From an uncultured Collinsella sp. (lineage in GTDB: Bacteria; Actinomycetota; Coriobacteriia; Coriobacteriales; Coriobacteriaceae): 64,000 nucleotides of DNA. How positions within the stretch are numbered: the first letter of the stretch is position 1; each line of letters begins with the position of its first letter. The DNA lies in assembly GCA_900762325.1 (NCBI GenBank), contig CAAFGG010000048.1, positions 1 through 64,000 on the forward strand, given 5' to 3'. The notes beneath the pieces were generated by a model, which had not been told where the DNA came from, made no database searches, and saw only the letters and a program-made list of their open reading frames with translations. Positions 42,115-50,675 of this stretch are shown one piece after another. The position numbers and the translations under genes are program-made.

Positions 42115-42119
42115 TTCGG

Positions 42120-44615
42120 TTATAGGTAGCGGCCGGTGATGCTTGCAGGGCAGGCCACGATGTCGCCCGGCGTGCCGGCGCAGACGATTTGCCCGCCCGC
42201 ATCGCCACCGCCCGGGCCCATGTCGATCACGTAATCGGCATTGCGGATAAGGTCGAGATCGTGTTCGATCACGATAACCGTGGCGCCCTTGGCAACAAGG
42301 CCGTCGAACACACTCAGCAACACCTGAACATCGAGCGGATGCAGGCCAATCGTGGGCTCGTCAAATACGAATACGGCATCATCCTGCACGCGGCCCATCT
42401 CGCTCGCAAGCTTAAGACGCTGCGCCTCGCCGCCCGAGAGCGCCGGCGTGGGCTCACCGAGCGTGAGATAGCCCAAGCCCAGGTCGTGCAAGGTCTGCAA
42501 GCGCGCCTGGACTTTCTTGAGTCCCACCGTGGCGTCGAGGGCCTCGTCCACACTCATGTCCATGAGCTGCGGCAACGTAAGCAAGCTCCCGTCCTTGCCC
42601 TCGCGATGGATATGCGAGGCGGCCTCGGCGTAGCGCGAACCACGGCATGCCGGGCAGATGATCTCGACGTCGGGCAAAAACTGCACGTCGAGCGATATCG
42701 AGCCCGTGCCGTCACACGTAGGGCAGCGCAAGGCGCCGGTGTTGTAGCTAAAGGCGCCCGCCTTGTAGCCGGCTGCCTTGGCCTCGGGCGTACGGGCGAA
42801 GGCGCGGCGCAGCTCATCATGGATGTCGGCATAAGTCGCTACCGTCGAGCGCACGTTGGCGCCGATGGGCGTAGCGTCAATCAGGTTTGCGCGGGCAATA
42901 CCCTCGGCATCGACCCAACGCACGTGCCCCGGCAGGCGCTCGCCAGCTGCCTGCGCCTTGAGTGCCGGGATGAGCGTCTCGAGCACCAACGTCGTCTTGC
43001 CCGAACCCGAAACACCCGTAACCGCAACCAAGCGACCGCGCGGGATATCGACTTCGAGCGGCTTGACGGTATGGATGGCATCGGTCGCCATGCGGATATG
43101 GCCCTGGTCGAACATTTCGTCGTCAGTCACCTGCGGACGCAAGCGCTTGGGCTCGGCGCGCAAAAACGGCGCGATGCGACTGCTCTGCGATTGCTCGACC
43201 TCGTCTACCGTACCAGCGGCGATCACATTGCCGCCGCCTGCTCCGGCAACGGGGCCCATCTCGACCAGATAGTCGGCTTCCGCCAGCACACGTGTATCGT
43301 GGTCGACAACAACCACGGTGTTGCCGTCATCCACCAGATCGCGCATCACGCCCACCAAGCCGTCGACATTGGCGGGATGCAAGCCGATCGAAGGCTCGTC
43401 CAGCACATAAAGCACGCCCGTCGATCGGTTGCGCACCACGCGAGCAAGCTGCACGCGCTGGCGCTCACCCGTGGAGAGCGTGGCACCGGCGCGATCGAGC
43501 GAAAGGTAATCGAGGCCCAGGTCGACCAGACGACGGGCAGCGCCCAAAAATGAATCGCAGATATCCGCTGCCATGGGCTGCATCTCGGGCGGCAAGGATG
43601 CGGGCACTCCGCGCACCCACTCAATCGCCTCGCCCAGCGTCATGGCCGCGGCCTGCGCCAGATTGATACCGCGCACCTGGGGCTGGCGCGCGGCCTCGGA
43701 GAGACGCGTGCCGCCACAGTCACGGCATGGCCCCTCGCGCAAAAAGCGTGCAACGCGTTTGAGGCCCTTATCGTCCTTAACCTTGGCGAGCGCATTCTCA
43801 ACGGTATAGACGGCGTTGTAATAGGTAAAGTCGAGCGGCGTGGCGCCCTCGCCGTTTTTGGGAACGTAGAGAATGTGCTTCTTAACCGCCGGGCCGTGGA
43901 ACACGATATCGCGCTCTTGAGGCGTAAGCTGGTTAAACGGCACATCGGTGCGCACGCCCATCTCGCCGGCTACCTGCTTCATCAGATCCCACATGAGCGT
44001 ACCCCAGGGAAGCACTGCGCCCTCGTTGATGGTCTTTGACTCGTCGGGCACCAGGCTCGCCTCGTCCACCTCGCGCATGACACCGGTGCCGCCACAGGTG
44101 GGACACGCACCGCCGCTGTTAAAGGCAAGGTCCTCGGCACTCGGCGCGTAGAACTCGCGACCGCATGCAGGGCACGTGAGCGACAGGCCTGCGGCAACGT
44201 TAAGACTCGGCTCCACGCGCGCCCCACAGTGCGGGCACACGTGATGGGCGCAACGGCTAAAGAGCAGGCGCAGGCTGTTGTTGAGCTCGGTCATGGTACC
44301 AAAGGTCGAGCGCACGCCCGGCACGCTGGGGCGCTGATGCAATGCGAGCGCCGCCGGCACGTGCAATACCTCATCCACCTGAGCGTGCTCGGCCTGCGTC
44401 AGGCGACGTCGAGTATAGGTGCTGAGCGCCTCCAGGTAACGACGCGAGCCCTCGGCATAAAGAACCCCCAGTGCCAGCGAACTCTTGCCCGAACCCGACA
44501 CGCCGGCAATACCCACCAGCTTTCCCAGCGGAATATCGATATCGATGTCCTTGAGGTTATGGACGCGCGCGCCACGCACCTCGATAGCTTGCGGACTCAT
44601 CTTCTGTTCCGTCAT
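42120..44615 (-). CDS. UvrA-like ABC ATPase (short UvrA2 type)
   Basis: An 831-residue UvrA relative, about 100 residues shorter than UvrA. Walker A motifs are GVSGSGKSS (N-terminal) and GVSGSGKTT (C-terminal), with ABC signatures LSTGERQR and LSGGEAQR. Zinc fingers of the CPHC...CPAC and CPTC...CPAC kind are retained. The region that binds UvrB appears reduced, as in UvrA2 proteins, which occur with drug-resistance genes. The start at 44615 follows AGGGTGA. The upstream gene's TAG falls just before it, so translation is likely coupled. Confidence 0.88.
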   Translation of the reverse strand: MTEQKMSPQAIEVRGARVHNLKDIDIDIPLGKLVGIAGVSGSGKSSLALGVLYAEGSRRYLEALSTYTRRRLTQAEHAQVDEVLHVPAALALHQRPSVPGVRSTFGTMTELNNSLRLLFSRCAHHVCPHCGARVEPSLNVAAGLSLTCPACGREFYAPSAEDLAFNSGGACPTCGGTGVMREVDEASLVPDESKTINEGAVLPWGTLMWDLMKQVAGEMGVRTDVPFNQLTPQERDIVFHGPAVKKHILYVPKNGEGATPLDFTYYNAVYTVENALAKVKDDKGLKRVARFLREGPCRDCGGTRLSEAARQPQVRGINLAQAAAMTLGEAIEWVRGVPASLPPEMQPMAADICDSFLGAARRLVDLGLDYLSLDRAGATLSTGERQRVQLARVVRNRSTGVLYVLDEPSIGLHPANVDGLVGVMRDLVDDGNTVVVVDHDTRVLAEADYLVEMGPVAGAGGGNVIAAGTVDEVEQSQSSRIAPFLRAEPKRLRPQVTDDEMFDQGHIRMATDAIHTVKPLEVDIPRGRLVAVTGVSGSGKTTLVLETLIPALKAQAAGERLPGHVRWVDAEGIARANLIDATPIGANVRSTVATYADIHDELRRAFARTPEAKAAGYKAGAFSYNTGALRCPTCDGTGSISLDVQFLPDVEIICPACRGSRYAEAASHIHREGKDGSLLTLPQLMDMSVDEALDATVGLKKVQARLQTLHDLGLGYLTLGEPTPALSGGEAQRLKLASEMGRVQDDAVFVFDEPTIGLHPLDVQVLLSVFDGLVAKGATVIVIEHDLDLIRNADYVIDMGPGGGDAGGQIVCAGTPGDIVACPASITGRYL

Positions 44616-44625
44616 CTTTATCACC

Positions 44626-45744
44626 CTACTCATGCCATAAAACTCGATCGCGAATGTACTCGCCCAGCATGGGCACGGTAAACCGGACGAGACCGTATCC
44701 GGCAGCCTCGATGACGCGCTCGCGAATCAGGCTTGCGCGATATTTGCTCGCCCAGCTTTGGGTGCGGTCGCAGCGGTCAATGATGTCCGCCATGCGCGTC
44801 GGCTTGTCCTCGTCAACCGCCATGGCCTCGATAAAGAGGCGCTGAGGGCTGCGCAGACCGTAATACAGAGGTGCGTCAACCGCTTCGTAGAACTCGGAGA
44901 CGGCATCCGCATGGCCATTCTCGACATCGCGCCTTTCGATGACCTGCGAGCCACGCCGGACAGCAGACCGCCACATGTAATAGCCCACCAGCTGAACCAT
45001 ATAGGGATGCCCCATGCTCTTGCGCGCCGCAAGGTCCGCCGTCTCCGCGTCAACGTAAAGACCAGCGTCTTTGATCGTCTGGATATACGAATCGCGCACT
45101 TTGGGCAAAGATATTGCCCCCAACGTACGCTGCTGGGCACGCCGCAAAAACGTCACGCTCGGCTCTTCGAGCAGATCGTCAACCATACTGGGCAAGCCGG
45201 CGAACGCCAGCGCAAGACCGCGCTGGTCGCTATCGGGCAAGCCCGTGGCATCCTGGTCTCCGAGCACCTGCTGATAGAGGACGGCAAGAGCCGCCAGTTC
45301 CTCGATAGACACCGATTGTGCCTCGTCAATCGCAAACAAGACGCCCTTGCCCGGACCGAGCTTCTTGAGACGCTCGTTGACCAGCCCTCGCAATGTCTCG
45401 CCTTTTGCCCGCGCCGCCTCGACCGACATCCGGCCAAACGACGGCCCAAACTCCATTGACGTCACAACGGGTTTATTCGAGCGAAGCGCGTCGGCCAAGC
45501 GGTCGCACAAACCAAGCGAAGCGGAATCGGAGACAACCGCCCATCCGCGCTCGCTGGCTAGACGTTGCAGCTCCCGCAGGAGAACCGTTTTGCCACAGCC
45601 GCGGTTTCCCGTAATGAGCATGAGCCTGCCCGGCGCTCCGGCGCCGTTGTCGAGCCCTTCCTCAAAATCTTCGATGACCGACTCGCGACCGATGAGTATC
45701 GGAGGCCGCTTACCAGCTGTGGGCTTAAAGGGATTTGGATTCAT
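44626..45744 (-). CDS. AAA ATPase (Orc1/Cdc6-like, predicted)
   Basis: A 372-residue AAA+ type ATPase. Walker A GNRGCGKT is at about 47-54 and Walker B FAIDEAQ at about 137-143. The C-terminal part (250-372) looks like helical and winged-helix sequence. Members are widespread in actinobacteria and annotated only as ATP-binding proteins. GAGGAGG precedes the ATG. Its stop is 10 bases from the UvrA-like start, so the pair is an operon. Function is not known. Confidence 0.75.
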   Translation of the reverse strand: MNPNPFKPTAGKRPPILIGRESVIEDFEEGLDNGAGAPGRLMLITGNRGCGKTVLLRELQRLASERGWAVVSDSASLGLCDRLADALRSNKPVVTSMEFGPSFGRMSVEAARAKGETLRGLVNERLKKLGPGKGVLFAIDEAQSVSIEELAALAVLYQQVLGDQDATGLPDSDQRGLALAFAGLPSMVDDLLEEPSVTFLRRAQQRTLGAISLPKVRDSYIQTIKDAGLYVDAETADLAARKSMGHPYMVQLVGYYMWRSAVRRGSQVIERRDVENGHADAVSEFYEAVDAPLYYGLRSPQRLFIEAMAVDEDKPTRMADIIDRCDRTQSWASKYRASLIRERVIEAAGYGLVRFTVPMLGEYIRDRVLWHE

Positions 45745-45777
45745 ATCGGCCTCCTCGGATTGGCAAACCCTGGTAAC

Positions 45778-45808
45778 AGTTATACCAACTTATACTGAGT
45801 TATACCAA
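45778..45808. promoter_or_regulatory. Direct repeats over the AAA ATPase promoter
   Basis: AGTTATACCAA at 45778-45788 and 45798-45808, exactly 20 bases apart. On the minus strand TTGGTA and TATAAC spaced 18 bases form a plausible -35/-10, so the repeats overlap the promoter. Confidence 0.55.
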
Positions 45809-45811
45809 TAG

Positions 45812-45844
45812 CATGTGACAAAGGGGCTGTCCCTTTGTCACATG
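45812..45844. repeat. GTGACAAAGGGGC hairpin, copy 2
   Basis: CATGTGACAAAGGG and CCCTTTGTCACATG arms. It contains the stop codon of the TetM-like gene (TGA in TGTGAC). Same arms as copy 1. Confidence 0.8.
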
Positions 45845-47841
45845 TGGCCGAAAAACTCGGCGTCTGCTGCTCGCCAGGGACGGAAGGTGGCGGGATCGAT
45901 CTTTACGTGCGCTGCGGCGGGCACGTCATACCATTTGACCGTGTAGCCGGCGCCATGAGAGCAAAAGACCGAGTCGGGTGTGTTGGGCAGATCGGCCTCG
46001 GGCTCATAGGCGGCCGTCTCGATTACGCGCTCGGCATCATGGCAAGCCGCATAACCGGCGAACTCCAGGTACAGATGACCGCGCCCGCTCGTGTAGGCAG
46101 CCACCTCCAGCGCGTAATCCTGCACCTCGGATGCCGGCACGCGACCCACAAGCTTCGCTCGGTCTCCCGCCATCGTCGGCGGCTCGTACTCGGCACCCAT
46201 GCGTGTGGCATCTGACAACGCCCGGCCCACGCACTCCCCCGGCACCTCGAGCTCAAAGTGGTACCACGGCTCCAGCAACACGTCTGCGCCGACCTCGCGC
46301 GCCTGCATAAAACCCTGGCGAATCGCGCGATACGTGGCCTGGCGAAAATCGCCGCCCTCGGTGTGTTTGGCATGCGCGCGGCCGCCCGTGAGCGTAATGC
46401 GCACATCGGTGATGGGCGAGCCCGTCAGCACGCCCAGGTGGTCGCGCTCCATAGCGTTGGTGAGTGCCAAACGCTGCCAGTTAAGATCGAGCTCGTCGGT
46501 CGAGGTCACGGTGCCAAACTGCACACCCGAACCCGCCGGCAACGGCTCCAGGCGCAGATGCACCTCGGCATAGTGGCGCAGCGGCTCAAAGTGGCCCACG
46601 CCCTCGACCGGCCGCGAAATAGTCTCCTTATAGAGAATGCCGCCGGGCTCAAACGCAACCGAAAGGCCAAAGCGATCGGCCAACACCCGCTGCACGACCT
46701 CGAGTTGCACGGCGCCCATCAACTGCAAATGGATCTGCTCAAGATGCGTATTCCAGCTTACGCCGAGCATGGGATCTTCGTCCGCCAACTCACTCAGCGC
46801 TTTAAACACCGCATGAACGTCGTGTTCGCCCGGCAGCACCGTATAGGTGAGGACCGGAGCGATGACGGGCGCATCGCCCGCGGGCTCTGTGCCCAGGGCG
46901 TCCCCTGGGCGAACGTGCGCAAGACCCGTCACGGCGCAAATACCGCCAGCAGCAACTTCTTGGGCAAGCTCATACTTCTCGCCGTTATAGATGCGTACCT
47001 GATCGACCTTCTGTTCCCACGCCTCGGCACTGGAATGCCCGCTGATCATCTGTTTTGCGCGCAGCGTGCCGCCGGTCACTTTAACCCAAGCCAAGCGCTC
47101 GCCACGATCCCCGCGGCTGACACGATAGACGCGCGCGGCAAACTCCGGGAGCCACGCCTGCTCACGCATCAGCGCGCATATACCATCCAGTAGCTCGTCA
47201 ACGCCTTGGTCCTTGAGCGCCGAGCCGGCAAAGCAGGGAAAGAGCTTGCGCTCGGCAACCATGCGCGACAGCGTTGCGACAGAAAGCTCACCCGCTTCAA
47301 GAAACTCCTCGAGCGCCGCTTCGTCCAACGCAGCAGCGTCCTCCTGAACGGCGCCGCCCGCCAGCAGCTCGTTGGCATCCAGGCAGCCCTCGGAAAGACG
47401 CTGCCCGAGTTGTGCCAGCAAAACATCGCGGCCGGGATTCTCCAAATCGATCTTGTTGATGAAGATGAACGTCGGGATGTCATAGCGTGCAAGCAGGCGC
47501 CACAGGGTTTCGGTGTGCCCCTGCACGCCATCGTTGGCGCCCACCACCAGAATCGCGTAGTCCAGGGCACGCAGTGTGCGCTCCGCCTCGGCAGAAAAAT
47601 CGACATGGCCGGGAGCATCCACGAGCATGACGTGGGTATCGCCGTGGTCGAGCACGGCCTGCGACGAGAAAATCGTGATGCCGCGCTCGCGCTCGATCGT
47701 GTTAGTGTCCAGATGCGAATCGCCATCGTCCACGCGGCCACGCTTGCGAATGCGGCCCGCGTTGAACAGCATGGCCTCGGCCAACGTGGTCTTGCCGGCA
47801 TCGACATGCGCCAAGATTCCAACGACCGCTTGCTTCGACAT
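45838..47841 (-). CDS. TetM-like ribosome-protection GTPase
   Basis: A 667-residue translation-factor GTPase with the domain order of EF-G and Tet(M)/Tet(W): AHVDAGKTT (G1), DAPGHVDF (G3), NKID (G4), then domains II-V. It is slightly longer than Tet(M) (about 639) and lacks the features needed to call a tetracycline-resistance allele. It may be a housekeeping ribosome-rescue or release factor. AGAGGAG precedes the ATG. The gene is next to the AAA ATPase and UvrA-like pair on the same strand, separated by the hairpin repeat. Confidence 0.85.
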   Translation of the reverse strand: MSKQAVVGILAHVDAGKTTLAEAMLFNAGRIRKRGRVDDGDSHLDTNTIERERGITIFSSQAVLDHGDTHVMLVDAPGHVDFSAEAERTLRALDYAILVVGANDGVQGHTETLWRLLARYDIPTFIFINKIDLENPGRDVLLAQLGQRLSEGCLDANELLAGGAVQEDAAALDEAALEEFLEAGELSVATLSRMVAERKLFPCFAGSALKDQGVDELLDGICALMREQAWLPEFAARVYRVSRGDRGERLAWVKVTGGTLRAKQMISGHSSAEAWEQKVDQVRIYNGEKYELAQEVAAGGICAVTGLAHVRPGDALGTEPAGDAPVIAPVLTYTVLPGEHDVHAVFKALSELADEDPMLGVSWNTHLEQIHLQLMGAVQLEVVQRVLADRFGLSVAFEPGGILYKETISRPVEGVGHFEPLRHYAEVHLRLEPLPAGSGVQFGTVTSTDELDLNWQRLALTNAMERDHLGVLTGSPITDVRITLTGGRAHAKHTEGGDFRQATYRAIRQGFMQAREVGADVLLEPWYHFELEVPGECVGRALSDATRMGAEYEPPTMAGDRAKLVGRVPASEVQDYALEVAAYTSGRGHLYLEFAGYAACHDAERVIETAAYEPEADLPNTPDSVFCSHGAGYTVKWYDVPAAAHVKIDPATFRPWRAADAEFFGHM

Positions 47842-48028
47842 GGCTCTCCTCTTATTGCAAGCCCATCGCACGCGGCAACGGGCGTTCACGCTCCACACTG
47901 GATGATACAATTTACGGGCCGGTGGGCGAAGCGGGCCCTATCCCCCGACCGAGCTCATCGCCCTGCGTTGCCGCGCGGCGATTTTCGTAGGTTCGCGCCT
48001 TGCGAAAGCCGGCTTGCAAAACAGTCAG

Positions 48029-48066
48029 CGAACGAAAATGGCCCCACCCGGGGCCATTTTCGTTCG
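48029..48066. terminator. Bidirectional hairpin upstream of the acetyltransferase 3' end
   Basis: GAACGAAAATGGCCCC and GGGGCCATTTTCGTTC arms with a 4-base loop. Likely the terminator of the GNAT gene on the minus strand. Confidence 0.85.
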
Positions 48067-48094
48067 TGCAAATTGTTGACACGCGTCCCCGCTC

Positions 48095-48586
48095 TTATGC
48101 CTCACGCAGCCAGTCAAACGCCACGCGCGGGGTGCCGTCGGACACATACACGATGCCGGCGCGCTCAAACCCCGCCTTAATACTCGCACCCTGCATGGGC
48201 AGGTTATCCTGATGCGTGTCGATACGCAGGTGATCGGCACGCTCTTTGGCAAAGGCAAACATCGCGGCCGCGATACCGTGCGCGGTGCCGTCGGACGCCA
48301 CACGGTGCAGCACGGCGTACGGAGTGTCGCTGCGCCATTGCCCGTCCTCAATTACGTCATAGCACTCGTCCGGGCCCGGTAAAAAGGCAAACGTCGCCAC
48401 CACGCGGCCGTCGACTTCACACACATAGCTGCCACCGGCGGCGATATCGGCAGCCAGCTGCTCGGCAGAAGGCGTGCCCTCGGGCCACTGCGTGGCGTTG
48501 CCATGCGCGCGCATAAAGGCGCGGGCCGTGTCATAGATAGCCATGACGGCGGGAATGTCGGTATCGAGGGTTTTTCTGATCATCAC
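48095..48586 (-). CDS. GNAT-family acetyltransferase
   Basis: A 163-residue N-acetyltransferase. A pattern of beta strands and the acetyl-CoA loop region (HRVASDGTAHGIAAAMFAFAKE, split by the family's Q/R-x-x-G/A motif) is visible. The substrate cannot be predicted. Two ATGs (48586 and 48583) follow GAGG. It is divergent from a small zinc-ribbon-like protein; a TGGTATCA dyad lies between them. Confidence 0.82.
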   Translation of the reverse strand: MMIRKTLDTDIPAVMAIYDTARAFMRAHGNATQWPEGTPSAEQLAADIAAGGSYVCEVDGRVVATFAFLPGPDECYDVIEDGQWRSDTPYAVLHRVASDGTAHGIAAAMFAFAKERADHLRIDTHQDNLPMQGASIKAGFERAGIVYVSDGTPRVAFDWLREA

Positions 48587-48605
48587 GCGGCGACCTCACG
48601 TTTAT

Positions 48606-48635
48606 TGGTATCACTTTGATTGGGCAATGATACCA
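48606..48635. promoter_or_regulatory. Dyad between the GNAT and zinc-ribbon genes
   Basis: TGGTATCA and TGATACCA (8 bp, 14-base centre) lie 20-26 bases from both start codons. A shared operator is possible. No regulator gene is adjacent. Confidence 0.45.
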
Positions 48636-48660
48636 GCGTTTGGAGAGGGGCACGAAGCAG

Positions 48661-48957
48661 ATGGGGAGCAAAAAGCGAGCCGCTTGGTCAAAAGCCAAAA
48701 GCGAGTTTTTGGGCGCTGCCACGGGCGGCGATATGAGCGACCTGTTTGCGCGCGAAGACGAGCGCCGCGACGCCCTGAACGCCGAGCGCGACGAGGCCTG
48801 GCGCTACAAATCGTGCGAACGCAAAAACCGTTACGACACGCGCGCCGAGGCCGAGGCAGTTATGGCCGACTGCGAAAGCCGCGGGCGGCGCGGTTTGGCC
48901 TGCTACAAATGCGAATACTGCGGCGGCTGGCACCTGACATCGCACCCTTGGAAATAG
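48661..48957 (+). CDS. Small zinc-ribbon-like hypothetical protein
   Basis: A 98-residue basic protein. The N-terminal helix is rich in Lys/Arg. A conserved block follows: C-x-x-K-N-R-Y-x-T-x-x-E-A and CYKCEYCGGWHLT, where Cys at 52, 82, 85 and nearby could bind zinc. Similar short proteins with a WHLT motif occur in phages and actinobacteria. The ATG at 48661 has GAGGGG upstream. Role unknown. Confidence 0.7.
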   Translation: MGSKKRAAWSKAKSEFLGAATGGDMSDLFAREDERRDALNAERDEAWRYKSCERKNRYDTRAEAEAVMADCESRGRRGLACYKCEYCGGWHLTSHPWK

Positions 48958-49005
48958 GCACCGCATCGGCACGGCACCGACGGAGCGCCAACCATCGCAC
49001 GCAAG

Positions 49006-49710
49006 CTACGGGCGCGGCGGCACCAAGACATCGTAACGAACGGCCTTGCCCGCAAGTTGATAGCTCGGCTTAACACCGGCAAGCAGTGGCCCCTTCACCG
49101 GCCGCTTGATAACCAACTTGCGCGGGTGCACCGCAAGCGCAGCCTCAACCAGCGTCTCCTCATCGGCGCACGGCTGCTCCAGATGGTGCAAGAGTTGGAA
49201 TTTCTTTTTAACCGCCGCGCTCTTGGTGCGTCCGGGAAACATGGGGTCCAGATACACCACGTCGGGAGCGGTGAGCTCGCCCCGCCCGATCAGCTCAGCT
49301 GTATGGTAAAGGCCGGCAATGCTGTCCTCGCCCGCATGTAAGCGCATGCGCGCCACGGCTGTCGCAAGCGCCGGATCATCTGCCGCGCGATCCAAAGCAT
49401 CCTTGAGGAGCGCCGCGATCACGCAATCCTGCTCATACAGATCGACGGTAAAGCCCGCGGCCGCCAGCAGCAGCGAATCCTCGCCAAAGCCTGCCGTGGC
49501 GTCAATCGCCCATGGGCTCTCGATGCCTTTTGCGCGCGCAGCCTTTACCAGCAGTTCTTGCTGCAGACGGCCCTGCTTGAGCCGTGGAAGCATGCGGCCA
49601 AAATCGGCACGCAGCTCCATCGTGCCGTCGGTGAGTGTGAGGCCCTCGGACTTCCCGATCAGCTCAAGCCCCGCGGACCGAGCAACAGAAAAGGGATCGA
49701 CGACGCCCAT
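49006..49710 (-). CDS. rsmJ: RsmJ-like rRNA (guanine-N2) methyltransferase
   Basis: A 234-residue SAM-dependent methyltransferase. The AdoMet site is IDATAGFGEDSLLLAAAG (about 68-85) and the catalytic motif DPMFPGR (near 155) is that of RsmJ, which modifies G1516 of 16S rRNA. AAGGAG precedes the ATG. It is transcribed in the same direction as the 47-residue membrane protein upstream. Confidence 0.88.
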   Translation of the reverse strand: MGVVDPFSVARSAGLELIGKSEGLTLTDGTMELRADFGRMLPRLKQGRLQQELLVKAARAKGIESPWAIDATAGFGEDSLLLAAAGFTVDLYEQDCVIAALLKDALDRAADDPALATAVARMRLHAGEDSIAGLYHTAELIGRGELTAPDVVYLDPMFPGRTKSAAVKKKFQLLHHLEQPCADEETLVEAALAVHPRKLVIKRPVKGPLLAGVKPSYQLAGKAVRYDVLVPPRP

Positions 49711-49773
49711 GGGTACTCCTTAGCAAGCAAAACGAATACGTGAGCACCGTTTGTGTCGGCACCCAACCGTCCG

Positions 49774-49917
49774 CTATTGTCCCACATGCGACATGGCCCA
49801 CAGCATCGCAATACAAAGCACCGCCATCAATCCCGTGCACACAGTAGCGATCACGGAATCACTCATGCGCCTTCCCAACGACCGCGCCTCACGTACCTGC
49901 TCTGCTCCGTACATCAT
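49774..49917 (-). CDS. Small single-pass membrane protein (47 residues)
   Basis: A 47-codon frame starting MMYGAEQVREARSLGRRMS, followed by a hydrophobic segment ATVCTGLMAVLCIAMLWAM and ending HVGQ before TAG. The start has a perfect AAGGAGG at 49922-49928 on the minus strand, spaced 4-7 bases from two tandem ATGs. Basic residues precede the hydrophobic segment, giving an N-in orientation. Strong ribosome-binding site plus a clean membrane helix support a real gene. No homologue recognised. Confidence 0.7.
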   Translation of the reverse strand: MMYGAEQVREARSLGRRMSDSVIATVCTGLMAVLCIAMLWAMSHVGQ

Positions 49918-50144
49918 GGTTCCTCCTTCGGTCTAGCTCTTACCATGGCCCCATCATCGCAGCGCCGCGCATACGCTGCCATCGATTTGGCTTACGCCCA
50001 GCTTTCCTTTTTGAAAGGTTGGACCGCACAGGCAAGAGACGCTTTCAAACGCATGCATCGCCCCGTTGAACTACAATGTGCTTCACCATATGTGCAGTAC
50101 ATTGGGTGCGCCAAGTTGGCGTACTCGTATCGAAAGGACCAGCC

Positions 50145-50546
50145 ATGAGCTTCACTCGCAAGACTCTCAAAATCCTTGCTCTCATCTACTTTGTTTTGGG
50201 CATCGCCAGCCTCGTCACCGCCGGCATCGGTATCGCCACGGGCGGTCTCGATTCCACGTACGGTTCGTACGCCACGCTCGCAGCGGTCGTGCTTATCGCC
50301 AAGGGTCTCGTCGACCTTGCCGCAGGCGTCGCCGGTATCAAGGGCGCCAACAAGCCTTCGCAGGTGGACGGCGCGTTTAAGCTCGGTATTGTTGCCGCGG
50401 TCGCCACGCTTGCCCAAGCGGTGCTCACGCTTCCCGCGTTTGGCGGCGACGCCATCAACTTTGGCGCCTTTGTCATCGTGGTGTACGACCTGTTCTTTGT
50501 TCAGCAGGCACACGCCGTTAAGGCCGAGAACAAGGACCGCCTGTAA
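50145..50546 (+). CDS. Small four-helix membrane protein
   Basis: A 133-residue protein with four hydrophobic helices (about 10-32, 45-68, 80-98, 105-122) and a short polar tail. The ATG at 50145 follows AAAGGA. A strong terminator follows. No family recognised; it has the look of DUF-type inner-membrane proteins. Confidence 0.75.
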   Translation: MSFTRKTLKILALIYFVLGIASLVTAGIGIATGGLDSTYGSYATLAAVVLIAKGLVDLAAGVAGIKGANKPSQVDGAFKLGIVAAVATLAQAVLTLPAFGGDAINFGAFVIVVYDLFFVQQAHAVKAENKDRL

Positions 50547-50582
50547 GCGCTCGCTTCTCATAGCCTCTGCAGCCAAGCAACT

Positions 50583-50622
50583 AAAAAGGGCCGATCGCGC
50601 ATCTCCGCGGTCGGCCCTTTAC
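50583..50622 (+). terminator. Terminator after the small membrane protein
   Basis: AAAGGGCCGA and TCGGCCCTTT arms. Confidence 0.85.
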
Positions 50623-50629
50623 GTTTGCC

Positions 50630-50673
50630 CAGATAAAACCTACCAAGATAAACCTGTCCCTTTTTTGGCAGGT
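50630..50673 (+). repeat. CAGATAAAAC repeat family, copy 4
   Basis: CAGATAAAACCTACCAAG, ATAAACCTGTCCC, TTTTTTGGCAGGT. It lies between a terminator and the convergent rlmA-like stop. Confidence 0.85.
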
Positions 50674-50675
50674 TG

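Noticed and set aside
45838..47841. Call as a tetracycline-resistance gene tet(M)/tet(W)
   Set aside because: The protein is clearly related but diverged and sits among ordinary chromosomal genes, with no mobile element next to it; a housekeeping translation GTPase is as likely.
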